A DNA stretch of 64,000 nucleotides, taken from 3-1-20CM-4-69-9 sp963833655 (GTDB lineage: Bacteria > Actinomycetota > Thermoleophilia > Gaiellales > Gaiellaceae). Location of the stretch: NCBI GenBank assembly GCA_963833655.1, contig CAWHYL010000003.1, positions 124,001 through 188,000 on the forward strand. Direction: 5' to 3'. The notes under the pieces are model-generated. The model did no database searches and was not told the origin of the DNA. It worked only from the letters and a program-made list of their open reading frames with translations. The position numbers and the translations under genes were made by a program. Shown piece by piece: positions 46,837 to 53,161 of this stretch; the stretch's first letter is position 1, and each line of letters begins with the position of its first letter.

Positions 46837-48085
46837 CACGCTGACGAAGACGAAGGTCGAGCTACCCGAGCCGCCGGCGCGGATCGGCATGTACACGTGC
46901 GGCCCGACCGTCTACCAGCGCGTCCACATCGGCAACGCGCGGCCGTACGTCATCTCGCTCTGGTTGAAGCGCTGGCTCGAGTCGCGCGGCTACGACGTGA
47001 CGCTGGTCGAGAACATCACGGACGTCAACGACCGCATCTACGAGGCGGCGCCGAACCACAGCGCCGAGCTCGCGGCGCAGGCTGCGCAGTGGTACGTCGA
47101 CGACACGAACGGGCTCGGGCTCGGGCGGCCGGACCACGAGCCGAAGGCGACGGAGACGGTCGCCGAGATCATCCGGCTGATCGAGGAGCTCATCCGCGAC
47201 GGCTACGCGTACGAGGCGGGCGGCGACGTCTACTTCCACGTCGCCAAGTTCGCGGACTACGGCCGCCTCTCCGGCCAGCGTGCGGACCACGTCGAGGAGC
47301 AGGAGCCGAACCCGCTCAAGGGGGACCCGCGCGACTTCTCGCTGTGGAAGGCGAACAAGGAGGGCGAAGACACGTGGTGGGACTCTCCCTGGGGGCGCGG
47401 CCGTCCCGGCTGGCACATCGAGTGCTCGGCGATGGCGGAGAAGTTCCTCGGCCCGGCGTTCGACATCCATCTCGGCGGGCTCGACCTCGTGTTCCCGCAT
47501 CACGAGAACGAGCGCGCGCAATCGCAGGCCGCCGGCCGCGACTTCGCGCGCATCTGGATGCACAACGGCCTCTTGCAGCTCGACCGCGAGAAGATGTCGA
47601 AGTCGGTCGGCAACATCGCGTCGCTCCAGCAGGTGCTCGAGCGGTGGGGAAGAGAGGCGGTACTGCTCTTCTTCATGACGGGCCACTGGTCGAAGCCGAT
47701 CGACTTCTCCGACGAGGTCATGGAGGCGGCGCAGGCGCGGGTCGAGCGCTTCCGCGAGATCTTTCGCGCCGACTCACAGCCCGTCGGCGACTGGGAGGAG
47801 CTCGTGCGGGCGCTCGAGGACGACTTCAACACACCGGAGGCGCTCGCCGTGCTGCACGGCTGGCGCGACCACGAGCTCCTGCGGCGCGCGCTCGAGATCT
47901 TCGGGCTCGCGTCGCTTGCCGAGTCGGCCGACGCGCCGCCCGAGATCGTCGAGCTGGCCGAACGGCGCCGCGAGGCGCGTGCGGCGCGCGATTTCGACGA
48001 GGCCGACCGGCTGCGCGCCGAGATCGAGGCGGCCGGCTGGGAAGCGCGCGACGTCGCCGACGGCTTCCAGCTCGTCCGGAAGTGA
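46823..48085 (+). CDS. cysS: Cysteine--tRNA ligase
   Basis: Class I synthetase of 420 residues, slightly short of the usual 460. The zinc/HIGH region MYTCGPTVYQRVHIGNARPY (residues 20-45), PGWHIECSAMAEKFLG, the zinc ligands in GGLDLVFPHHENERAQSQAA, and LDREKMSKSVGN (about residue 257) are intact. The C-terminal anticodon-binding domain ends EARAARDFDEADRLRAEIEA. ATG 46823 lies inside the gltX end; its own stop overlaps the rlmB start (GTGA). Confidence 0.96.
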   Translation: MRLFDTLTKTKVELPEPPARIGMYTCGPTVYQRVHIGNARPYVISLWLKRWLESRGYDVTLVENITDVNDRIYEAAPNHSAELAAQAAQWYVDDTNGLGLGRPDHEPKATETVAEIIRLIEELIRDGYAYEAGGDVYFHVAKFADYGRLSGQRADHVEEQEPNPLKGDPRDFSLWKANKEGEDTWWDSPWGRGRPGWHIECSAMAEKFLGPAFDIHLGGLDLVFPHHENERAQSQAAGRDFARIWMHNGLLQLDREKMSKSVGNIASLQQVLERWGREAVLLFFMTGHWSKPIDFSDEVMEAAQARVERFREIFRADSQPVGDWEELVRALEDDFNTPEALAVLHGWRDHELLRRALEIFGLASLAESADAPPEIVELAERRREARAARDFDEADRLRAEIEAAGWEARDVADGFQLVRK

Positions 48086-48792
48086 CGCGGGAACAGGTCT
48101 ACGGCCGCCGCCCGGTGCACGAGGCGCTTCGCGGCCGGCGAGAGGTCCTCGAGCTGTGGGCGACCGACCGCGCCCAGAAGACGGAGGCATGGCTCCGCGA
48201 CGCCGAGCGCCCGCGCGTGCAGACGAAGCTGGAGCGCGAGCTGAGCGATTCAGCCGGCACACGCGACCACCAGGGCGTGCTCGCCTGGTGCGAGCCGTAC
48301 AGGTACGCCGACGGCTGGGAGCTCGCCGCCGCGGAGCGGCCGCTGCTCGCGTGTCTCGACCAGGTGACCGACCCGCGCAACCTCGGCGCCGTCATCCGCA
48401 GCGCGGACGGCGCCGGCGCCACGGGCGTCGTCGTGCCCGCGCACGGCGCCGCGACCGTGACGCCCGCCGTCTGCCGCGCGTCTGCGGGCGCGGTCGAGCA
48501 TGTGTCGGTCGCCGTCGTCCCGAACCTTGCGCGCTATCTCGGCGACGTGAAGCGGGGGGACCTGTGGGTGTTCGGCGCGGTCGGCGACGGCGCCCAACCC
48601 CTGTGGCAGACGGATCTCAGCGGCGGCGTCGCGTTCGTGTTCGGCGCCGAGGGCAAAGGGCTGCGTCCGCTCGTCCGCAAGACCTGCGACGAGCTCGTCT
48701 CGATCCCGATGGCGGGCCACGTCGAGTCGCTCAACGTCAGCGTGGCTGCCGCGGTCCTGTTGTACGAGGCGAAGAGGCAGCGCGATGCCTGA
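48082..48792 (+). CDS. rlmB: 23S rRNA 2'-O-methyltransferase RlmB/SpoU family
   Basis: Knotted SPOUT methyltransferase that modifies G2251 of 23S rRNA. The 236 residues contain the N-terminal ribosomal-protein-like substrate domain (VYGRRPVHEALRGRREVLE) and the C-terminal knot: LDQVTDPRNLGAVIRSADGA (motif 1), FVFGAEGKGLRPLVRKTCD (motif 2) and SIPMAGHVESLNVSVAAAVL (motif 3, SAM binding). GTG 48082 overlaps the cysS stop. It is followed by the yacP-like gene with an 8-base overlap, the same order as in Bacillus. Confidence 0.94.
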   Translation: MTREQVYGRRPVHEALRGRREVLELWATDRAQKTEAWLRDAERPRVQTKLERELSDSAGTRDHQGVLAWCEPYRYADGWELAAAERPLLACLDQVTDPRNLGAVIRSADGAGATGVVVPAHGAATVTPAVCRASAGAVEHVSVAVVPNLARYLGDVKRGDLWVFGAVGDGAQPLWQTDLSGGVAFVFGAEGKGLRPLVRKTCDELVSIPMAGHVESLNVSVAAAVLLYEAKRQRDA

Positions 48793-49216
48793 GCCGACGC
48801 TCTACCTCTTCGACGGCCACAACCTCTTTCACGCGGGCAACTACGAGGACCTGCGCCAGCTGCGCGACGAGCTCGCCAGCTTCGTCGCGCTCAAGGGCGC
48901 GCGCGGCGTGCTCGTCTTCGACGGCAGCGGTGCCGACGAGGCGTACGGGCCGCTCGAGGTCCGCTACGCACCGAACGCCGACTCGTTGCTCGAGCGGCTC
49001 GCGGCCGAGAACCGCGCGGCCGAGGAGGTGTGCCTCGTCTCCTCGGACCTCGCCGTTCGCGGCACGTCGGGACAAGAGGTGCAGAAACGGTCGTCGGCGA
49101 CGTTCCTGGGCGACATGGAAGCGGCGGTCCACAGGGAGGACCGTCCGCATCATCTCCGGGACACGCTCGACCCCGAGACGCGGGCGAAGCTCGAGCGGCT
49201 CCGCCGCGGCGGCTAG
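48785..49216 (+). CDS. yacP: NYN-domain RNase YacP-like protein
   Basis: A 143-residue PIN-like (NYN) nuclease: LYLFDGHNLFHAG with the first catalytic Asp, VLVFDGSGADEAY (second), and EVCLVSSDLAVRG (third) fit the acidic triad of the family. Bacillus YacP (Rae1) cleaves mRNA on the ribosome. The Bacillus protein is about 170 residues; this one ends with a short basic helix. Located between rlmB and the sigma factor gene, though three genes (marR, yceI, flavin reductase) now separate it from sigH. Confidence 0.85.
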   Translation: MPEPTLYLFDGHNLFHAGNYEDLRQLRDELASFVALKGARGVLVFDGSGADEAYGPLEVRYAPNADSLLERLAAENRAAEEVCLVSSDLAVRGTSGQEVQKRSSATFLGDMEAAVHREDRPHHLRDTLDPETRAKLERLRRGG

Positions 49217-49692
49217 TCGACCGAGCAGCTGTCCCGGTCGGCGGCGTCGTGCGGCAGCCGACCGAGCAGCGTGGCCAGCTGCTCGAGCTCCTCGTGGCTG
49301 TAGCGGGTCTCGAAGTACGTCCGCAGATCGGCGACATGGCTGTTCGAGGCCTCCTGCAGCTTCGAGTACCCCTCGTCGGTGAGCACCGCGTAGGTCACGC
49401 GCCGGTCGCTGGCGCAGTTGGCGCGATCGACCCATCCCTCCTGCTCGAGACCGTCGAGCAGGCGGGTCACCCCGGAGGCGGTGAGGATCAGCTGCTCCGC
49501 CAGGTCGACGCGGCGCATGCGCCGCTCTTCGGCCCGCGCGAGCAGGAGGAGGCACTCGTAGTCGTTGATCGTGAGCCCGTGGTCGGCCACGAGGCGGGCG
49601 TTGATCGCCCCGACGGCAGCCGAGTGGCCCCGGATCAGGTTGATCCACGCCTCGACGGCAGGTGCTTGCTCTCTCAATACTTGACTAGACAA
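49213..49692 (-). CDS. MarR-family transcriptional regulator
   Basis: A 159-residue winged-helix dimer that responds to phenolics, oxidants or other ligands. The DNA-binding part is TINDYECLLLLARAEERRMR, RVDLAEQLILTASGVTRLLD (recognition helix) and GWVDRANCASDRRVTYAVLT (wing). A cysteine (ANCASDRR) lies in the wing and could sense oxidants. TTG 49692 is taken as the start because a GAGGAAAC ribosome-binding site lies just before it; an upstream in-frame start would extend into the control region. It is divergent from yceI, and its start codon lies inside operator half 1. Confidence 0.85.
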   Translation of the reverse strand: MSSQVLREQAPAVEAWINLIRGHSAAVGAINARLVADHGLTINDYECLLLLARAEERRMRRVDLAEQLILTASGVTRLLDGLEQEGWVDRANCASDRRVTYAVLTDEGYSKLQEASNSHVADLRTYFETRYSHEELEQLATLLGRLPHDAADRDSCSVD

Positions 49693-49723
49693 TGTTTCCT
49701 CGCTACCATTGCTTGTGTAGTCA
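49681..49723 (+). promoter_or_regulatory. yceI promoter flanked by paired MarR operator sites
   Basis: Two 12-base sites in inverted orientation: TTGACTAGACAA (49681-49692, plus strand) and TTGACTACACAA (read on the minus strand, 49723-49712). They differ by one base and are spaced 31 bases apart, about three helical turns. A promoter TTGACT (49681-49686)-17-TACCAT (49704-49709) lies between them for yceI, so site 1 covers its -35 and site 2 its start point (about 49716). Site 1 also covers the marR start codon. This is the expected layout for repression of both genes. Confidence 0.65.
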
Positions 49724-49751
49724 ACTATAGCGCACTCAAGGAGGAGTGGAA

Positions 49752-50288
49752 ATGGCAGTTTTGACAGAGGGCCGGACGGCACTGCCGACCGGAACCTGGG
49801 CGCTCGACCCGGTGCATTCGACGATCGGCTTCGAGCTCCCGTACCTGGCCGGCATCTTCCGCGGCCACTTCACGGACGTCGACGGTACGCTCACGCCGCA
49901 CGGCCTGACGGGGTCGGCGCGGGTGGCCAGCGTCGACGTCAAGGACGAGAACCTTGCCGCTCACCTGCAGTCGCCGGAGTTCTTCGACGTCGAGCGGTAT
50001 CCCGAGCTGACCTTCGCGTCGGACTCGGTCGAGCGGTCGGGTGATGAGCTGAAGGTTCAGGGCGAGATCACGATCCGCGGGATCACGAAGTCCGTCGAGC
50101 TGACGGGCACGATCGCCGATCCGATGACGGACGCGTTCGGCAACGAGCGCGTGAACGTCAGGCTCGAGACGATCGTCGACCGCACCGACTTCGGCCTGAA
50201 CTGGAACATGCCGCTGCCGACCGGCGAGCCGGCGCTGCAGAACGAGGTCAAGCTCGTCGCCGAGCTGTACTTCGTGCGGGGGGCGTAG
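49752..50288 (+). CDS. YceI-family lipid-binding protein
   Basis: A 178-residue protein of the YceI lipocalin-like fold, which binds polyprenyl or other long hydrophobic molecules. Visible motifs: TWALDPVHSTIGFELPYLAG, SVDVKDENLAAHLQSPEFFD and WNMPLPTGEPALQNEVKL. No signal peptide, so it stays cytoplasmic. ATG 49752 is preceded by CAAGGAGG at 7-8 bases; a GTG 6 bases earlier is a weaker candidate. Together with the flavin reductase gene 6 bases downstream it forms a MarR-controlled operon, likely a response to quinones or organic oxidants. Confidence 0.9.
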   Translation: MAVLTEGRTALPTGTWALDPVHSTIGFELPYLAGIFRGHFTDVDGTLTPHGLTGSARVASVDVKDENLAAHLQSPEFFDVERYPELTFASDSVERSGDELKVQGEITIRGITKSVELTGTIADPMTDAFGNERVNVRLETIVDRTDFGLNWNMPLPTGEPALQNEVKLVAELYFVRGA

Positions 50289-50293
50289 GGGCC

Positions 50294-50854
50294 GTGAAGG
50301 TTCTCGGGATCTCGGGCAGCCTCCGCCGGGACTCGTACAACACGAAGCTCCTCCGCGCCGCGGGGGAGCTTCTCCCTCCTTTCGCCGAGCTCGAGATCTG
50401 GGACGGGCTGAAGGCCGTGCCGCCGTTCGACGAGGACGACGAAGCCGCGCCGGCGCCCGCTCCCGTGGCGTCGTTGCGGGAGGCCGTGGCCTCGGCCGAC
50501 GTCGTGCTGTTCGCGACGCCGGAGTACAACGCCTCGGTTCCGGGCCAGCTCAAGAACGCCGTCGACTGGCTCTCGCGCCCCGTCGCGACCAGCGTCCTGC
50601 GCGGCAAGCCCGCGCTGGTCGTCGGCGCGAGCACCGGCGCGTTCGGCGCCGTGTGGGCGCAGGCGGAGCTGCGGAAGGTGCTCGCCACCGCGGGCGCCCG
50701 CGTCGTCGAGGCAGAGACGGCGGTCGGCCACGCTGCGGCCAAGTTCGACGCGGAAGGACGGCTGGTCGACGACGAGATCATCGAGCAGCTGGAAGAGGCG
50801 TTGGCCGTGCTGCTGGCGGACGAACCCGCTCGGCTCCTGGCGCTCGCGGTCTAG
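50294..50854 (+). CDS. NADPH-dependent FMN reductase-family flavoprotein
   Basis: A 186-residue flavodoxin-fold reductase. The FMN phosphate loop GISGSLRRDSYNTKLLRAAG is near the N-terminus; VLFATPEYNASVPGQLKNAV and DWLSRP are the isoalloxazine-binding block typical of the chromate/azo/quinone reductase family. Quinone or flavin reduction fits control by a MarR regulator. GTG 50294 begins the protein at the usual position. Confidence 0.9.
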   Translation: MKVLGISGSLRRDSYNTKLLRAAGELLPPFAELEIWDGLKAVPPFDEDDEAAPAPAPVASLREAVASADVVLFATPEYNASVPGQLKNAVDWLSRPVATSVLRGKPALVVGASTGAFGAVWAQAELRKVLATAGARVVEAETAVGHAAAKFDAEGRLVDDEIIEQLEEALAVLLADEPARLLALAV

Positions 50855-50857
50855 AAA

Positions 50858-50871
50858 CGAACATACGTTCG
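50858..50871 (+). promoter_or_regulatory. Perfect LexA SOS box upstream of sigH
   Basis: CGAACATACGTTCG agrees at every position with the Gram-positive/actinobacterial LexA consensus CGAAC-RNRY-GTTYG. It lies just after the FMN reductase stop, 27 bases upstream of the sigH -35 box, so it could control sigH. Confidence 0.65.
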
Positions 50872-50898
50872 TAACATCCTGGGTCCACTGCAAACCTC

Positions 50899-50927
50899 TT
50901 GTAAAGAGCGGCGGACCTTGCTATGGT
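50899..50927 (+). promoter_or_regulatory. sigH promoter
   Basis: TTGTAA (50899-50904), 17-base spacer, TATGGT (50922-50927). Predicted start near 50934, leaving a roughly 49-base leader; the ribosome-binding site GGGGGA precedes ATG 50983. Confidence 0.65.
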
Positions 50928-50982
50928 CTCCCTCAACCTAAGGGTGAGGCTTACGTCTCGCCCCTGACCCCGGGGGACGCCG

Positions 50983-51642
50983 ATGGCCGCACGGCCCGCC
51001 GCAACAGCCGCGCAGAAGGCCCAACGAGAGCTCGAAGACCTGCAGTTGGTGCTGCGCGCGCGCAACGGCGACGGCGGTGCGCTCGACGTCTTGATCCGCC
51101 GCTACACCGGGTTCGTCCGGCTGAAGGCGAGCTCGTATTTCCTCGCCGGCGGCGACTCCGAGGACCTCGTCCAGGAGGGTCTGATCGGCCTCTACAAGGC
51201 GGTCCGCGACTTCCGGCCGGACAAGGAGACGTCGTTCCGGAGCTTCGCCGAGCTCTGCGTCACCCGCCAGATCATCACGGCGATCAAGACCGCGACGCGG
51301 TTCAAGCACGCTCCGCTGAACAGCTACGTCTCCTTCAGCCATACGCCGGCGGGCCAGGACTCCGACAGCGAGTGCACGCTCGGCGACGCGTTGCCGGGGC
51401 CGAGCGTCGACGATCCCTCCGTCTGCGTCATATCCACGGAGGAGCTCCAGAGCTTAGTCTTCACACTCGGAAGCGGTCTCTCCCAACTAGAAGCCGATGC
51501 TCTTCGTCTCTACTTGGAGGGGTCGTCCTACGAGCAGATGGCCGAGGAGCTGGGCTGCGACACGAAGACCATTGACAACGCGCTGCAGAGGGTCAAACGG
51601 AAGATCCTGACCCACCAAAAATCCAGGCAAGTCCTGTCGTAG
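50983..51642 (+). CDS. sigH: SigH-like RNA polymerase sigma factor
   Basis: A 219-residue sigma-70-family factor close to Bacillus SigH. Region 2 is visible: DALIRRYTGFVRLKAS-type region 2.1 (ALDVLIRRYTGFVRLKASSY), GGDSEDLVQEGLIGLYKAVR (2.2), and TSFRSFAELCVTRQIITAIK (2.3/2.4) followed by HAPLNSYVSF. Region 4 is LEADALRLYLEGSSYEQMAE with a helix-turn-helix ending TKTIDNALQRVKRKIL. In Bacillus it controls stationary phase; in non-sporulating actinobacteria its regulon is unknown. It has its own promoter and a LexA box, and is directly followed by another sigma factor gene. Confidence 0.9.
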   Translation: MAARPAATAAQKAQRELEDLQLVLRARNGDGGALDVLIRRYTGFVRLKASSYFLAGGDSEDLVQEGLIGLYKAVRDFRPDKETSFRSFAELCVTRQIITAIKTATRFKHAPLNSYVSFSHTPAGQDSDSECTLGDALPGPSVDDPSVCVISTEELQSLVFTLGSGLSQLEADALRLYLEGSSYEQMAEELGCDTKTIDNALQRVKRKILTHQKSRQVLS

Positions 51643-51733
51643 TAAGGAATACAGGGCCTCCGGAAAGCGTTTTAAATGGTGTCGGCGCCGCCCAGGCGCC
51701 CGTTCTTTGCAGATGAAGAAGGAGTGAACAGAA

Positions 51734-52789
51734 CTGACCAAGCTTGCTGAAATGGAACCCCGCGCCTTCATCGAGGAGGCGGAGGAGCTCGGAGAGCTCG
51801 AGGAGGAGATCCTCGAGGCCTACGCGCACGAGCACGAGCTGGAGGACGAGGAGATCGCCGCCCTCCGCGCCGAGCTCGAGGAGCGCGGCGTCGAGCTGAT
51901 CTCGGCACCCCACGCCGAGCCGGTCGTCCGTGCGACGGCTCCGGTGAGCGGCGCGACCGACAGCCTCACGCTCTTCATGAACGAGGCCGGCCGCTATCCG
52001 CTGCTCACCGCGGCGGAGGAGGTCGCGCTCGCGAAGCGCGTCGAGCGCGGCGACCTCGCGGCGAAGGAGCGGATGATCAACTCGAACCTGCGCCTCGTGG
52101 TCTCGATCGCCAAGCGCTACCAGGGCCACGGCCTGCAGCTCGGCGACCTGATCCAGGAGGGCGTGATCGGACTGAACCGCGCCGTCGAGAAGTTCGACTG
52201 GCGCAAGGGCTTCAAGTTCTCGACCTACGCCACCTGGTGGATTCGCCAGGCCTGCCAGCGTGCGGTCTCGAACCAGTCCGCGACGATCCGCGTTCCGACG
52301 CACGTCCACGAGCGGCGCGTGAAGCTCAACCGTGCCCGCCAGCGGCTCCAGGCTGCGAGCGGCGACGAGCCGACGCAGGAGGAGCTCGCGAAGGCGACCG
52401 GTCTCGAGCTGCGCTACGTCGAGGAGGCGCTCGGTGCGGTCGAGGCGTCGGTCTCGCTCAACCAGGCGGTCGGCTCCGACGGCGAGGGCGAGCTCGGCGA
52501 TCTCTTCGCCGACCCGAACTCCGTCGACCCGGAGTCCGAGGCGGCCGAGGCGCTGCGTGCGCGCTCGGTGCGCGAGGCCGTCCGGAACCTGCCCGAGCGC
52601 GAGCGCCGCGTGCTGGAGCTCCGCTTCGGCTTCGACGGCGAGCCCACGTCGCTCGAGCAGATCGGCCGCGAGCTGAAGATCAGCCGCGAGCGTGTGCGGC
52701 AGGTCGAGCGCGACGCTCTCGCAGCGCTCGAGATGCAGTTGGCCGACGTCGTCGCCATCTCCGGCGACGATCTCGTCCACGCGGCTTAG
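51734..52789 (+). CDS. Sigma-70 factor of the RpoD/SigA group
   Basis: About 351 residues. An acidic N-terminus (residues 10-55) precedes region 1.2 (SLTLFMNEAGRYPLLTAAEE), region 2 with VVSIAKRYQGHGLQLGDLIQ, FDWRKGFKFSTYATWWIRQA (2.3/2.4, promoter melting and -10 reading) and region 4 with PTSLEQIGRELKISRERVRQ (the -35 helix-turn-helix). It may be a group 2 factor rather than the principal one. The usual start would be ATG 51752, but it lacks a ribosome-binding site, while AGAAGGAG stands 9 bases before an in-frame CTG at 51734 giving LTKLAEMEPRAF. CTG 51734 is taken. In-frame TGA at 51725 excludes anything earlier. A strong terminator follows. Confidence 0.88.
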   Translation: MTKLAEMEPRAFIEEAEELGELEEEILEAYAHEHELEDEEIAALRAELEERGVELISAPHAEPVVRATAPVSGATDSLTLFMNEAGRYPLLTAAEEVALAKRVERGDLAAKERMINSNLRLVVSIAKRYQGHGLQLGDLIQEGVIGLNRAVEKFDWRKGFKFSTYATWWIRQACQRAVSNQSATIRVPTHVHERRVKLNRARQRLQAASGDEPTQEELAKATGLELRYVEEALGAVEASVSLNQAVGSDGEGELGDLFADPNSVDPESEAAEALRARSVREAVRNLPERERRVLELRFGFDGEPTSLEQIGRELKISRERVRQVERDALAALEMQLADVVAISGDDLVHAA

Positions 52790-52801
52790 CCGCGCGGACG
52801 G

Positions 52802-52962
52802 GGTACCCGCTTCGCGGAGAAACGGGCGCGGGCTCAGCCCGCGCCCTTCTTTTCCGGGTGGCGATTCTCCTCTGCCGTGCGGCGTGCGCAGGCTGCGCGT
52901 GCGCGCGCCGCATCAGTTCGCCTGCGCGTAAGCCGCGCTTCGCGCTGGCTTACGCGCAGGCC
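52802..52962 (+). repeat. Structured repeat, copy A
   Basis: Three consecutive hairpins. First, the terminator stem. Second, a 49-base core (52875-52923) that folds into a 14-base-pair stem, GTGCGGCGTGCGCA (52877-52890) with TGCGCGCGCCGCAT (52900-52913). Third, a perfect 15-base stem (52920-52934 with 52947-52961) containing TAAGCC/GGCTTA. Copy B, inverted, is at 55516-55663. Confidence 0.7.
52824..52853 (+). terminator. Rho-independent terminator after the sigma factor gene
   Basis: GGGCGCGGGCT and AGCCCGCGCCC pair around a single-base loop, followed by TTCTTTT (52847-52853). It lies 35 bases after the sigma factor stop and also forms the first stem of repeat copy A. Confidence 0.75.
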
Positions 52963-53023
52963 TTGAGGGGTTTGAACCGAACGCGTCTTTTCAAGCGTTG
53001 ACGGCGGTACTCTGGGCGTCAGC

Positions 53024-53096
53024 GCCGGAGTAGCTCAGCTGGTAGAGCAACGGTTTTGTAAACCGTGGGTCGTCGGTTCGAATCCGGCCTCCGGCT
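53024..53096 (+). tRNA. tRNA-Thr (anticodon TGT)
   Basis: Cloverleaf of 73 bases: acceptor GCCGGAG/CTCCGGC, D arm GCTC-AGCTGGTAGA-GC, anticodon stem ACGGT/ACCGT with loop TTTGTAA, so the anticodon is TGT at 53057-53059, reading ACA (and other threonine codons by wobble). T arm GTCGG-TTCGAAT-CCGGC. Discriminator T; CCA is not encoded. A possible -10 (TACTCT, 53008-53013) lies 11 bases upstream. No integrase is nearby, so it is not obviously used as an attachment site. Confidence 0.95.
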
Positions 53097-53106
53097 CCTG
53101 AGATGC

Positions 53107-53136
53107 GAAGCGCCCCGGCTCTCGCCGGGGCGCTTC
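53107..53136. terminator. Bidirectional hairpin between tRNA-Thr and the MMPL gene
   Basis: Perfect 13-base stem GAAGCGCCCCGGC/GCCGGGGCGCTTC with loop TCTC. It is placed between two convergent transcripts and could stop both. There is no long T-run on either side. Confidence 0.6.
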
Positions 53137-53161
53137 TGTCTGAGCGAAGGAGTTGCGGGTG

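Noticed and set aside
51752..51754. ATG 51752 as start of the second sigma factor
   Set aside because: No ribosome-binding site precedes it, whereas AGAAGGAG fits CTG 51734; kept as an alternative.
52876..53001. An open frame continuing past the sigma factor gene
   Set aside because: Its protein sequence reflects translation of the structured repeat and recurs at copy B; no start or homology.
53024..53096. tRNA-Thr as an integration site
   Set aside because: No integrase, no duplicated tRNA 3' end, and the neighbours are ordinary chromosomal genes.
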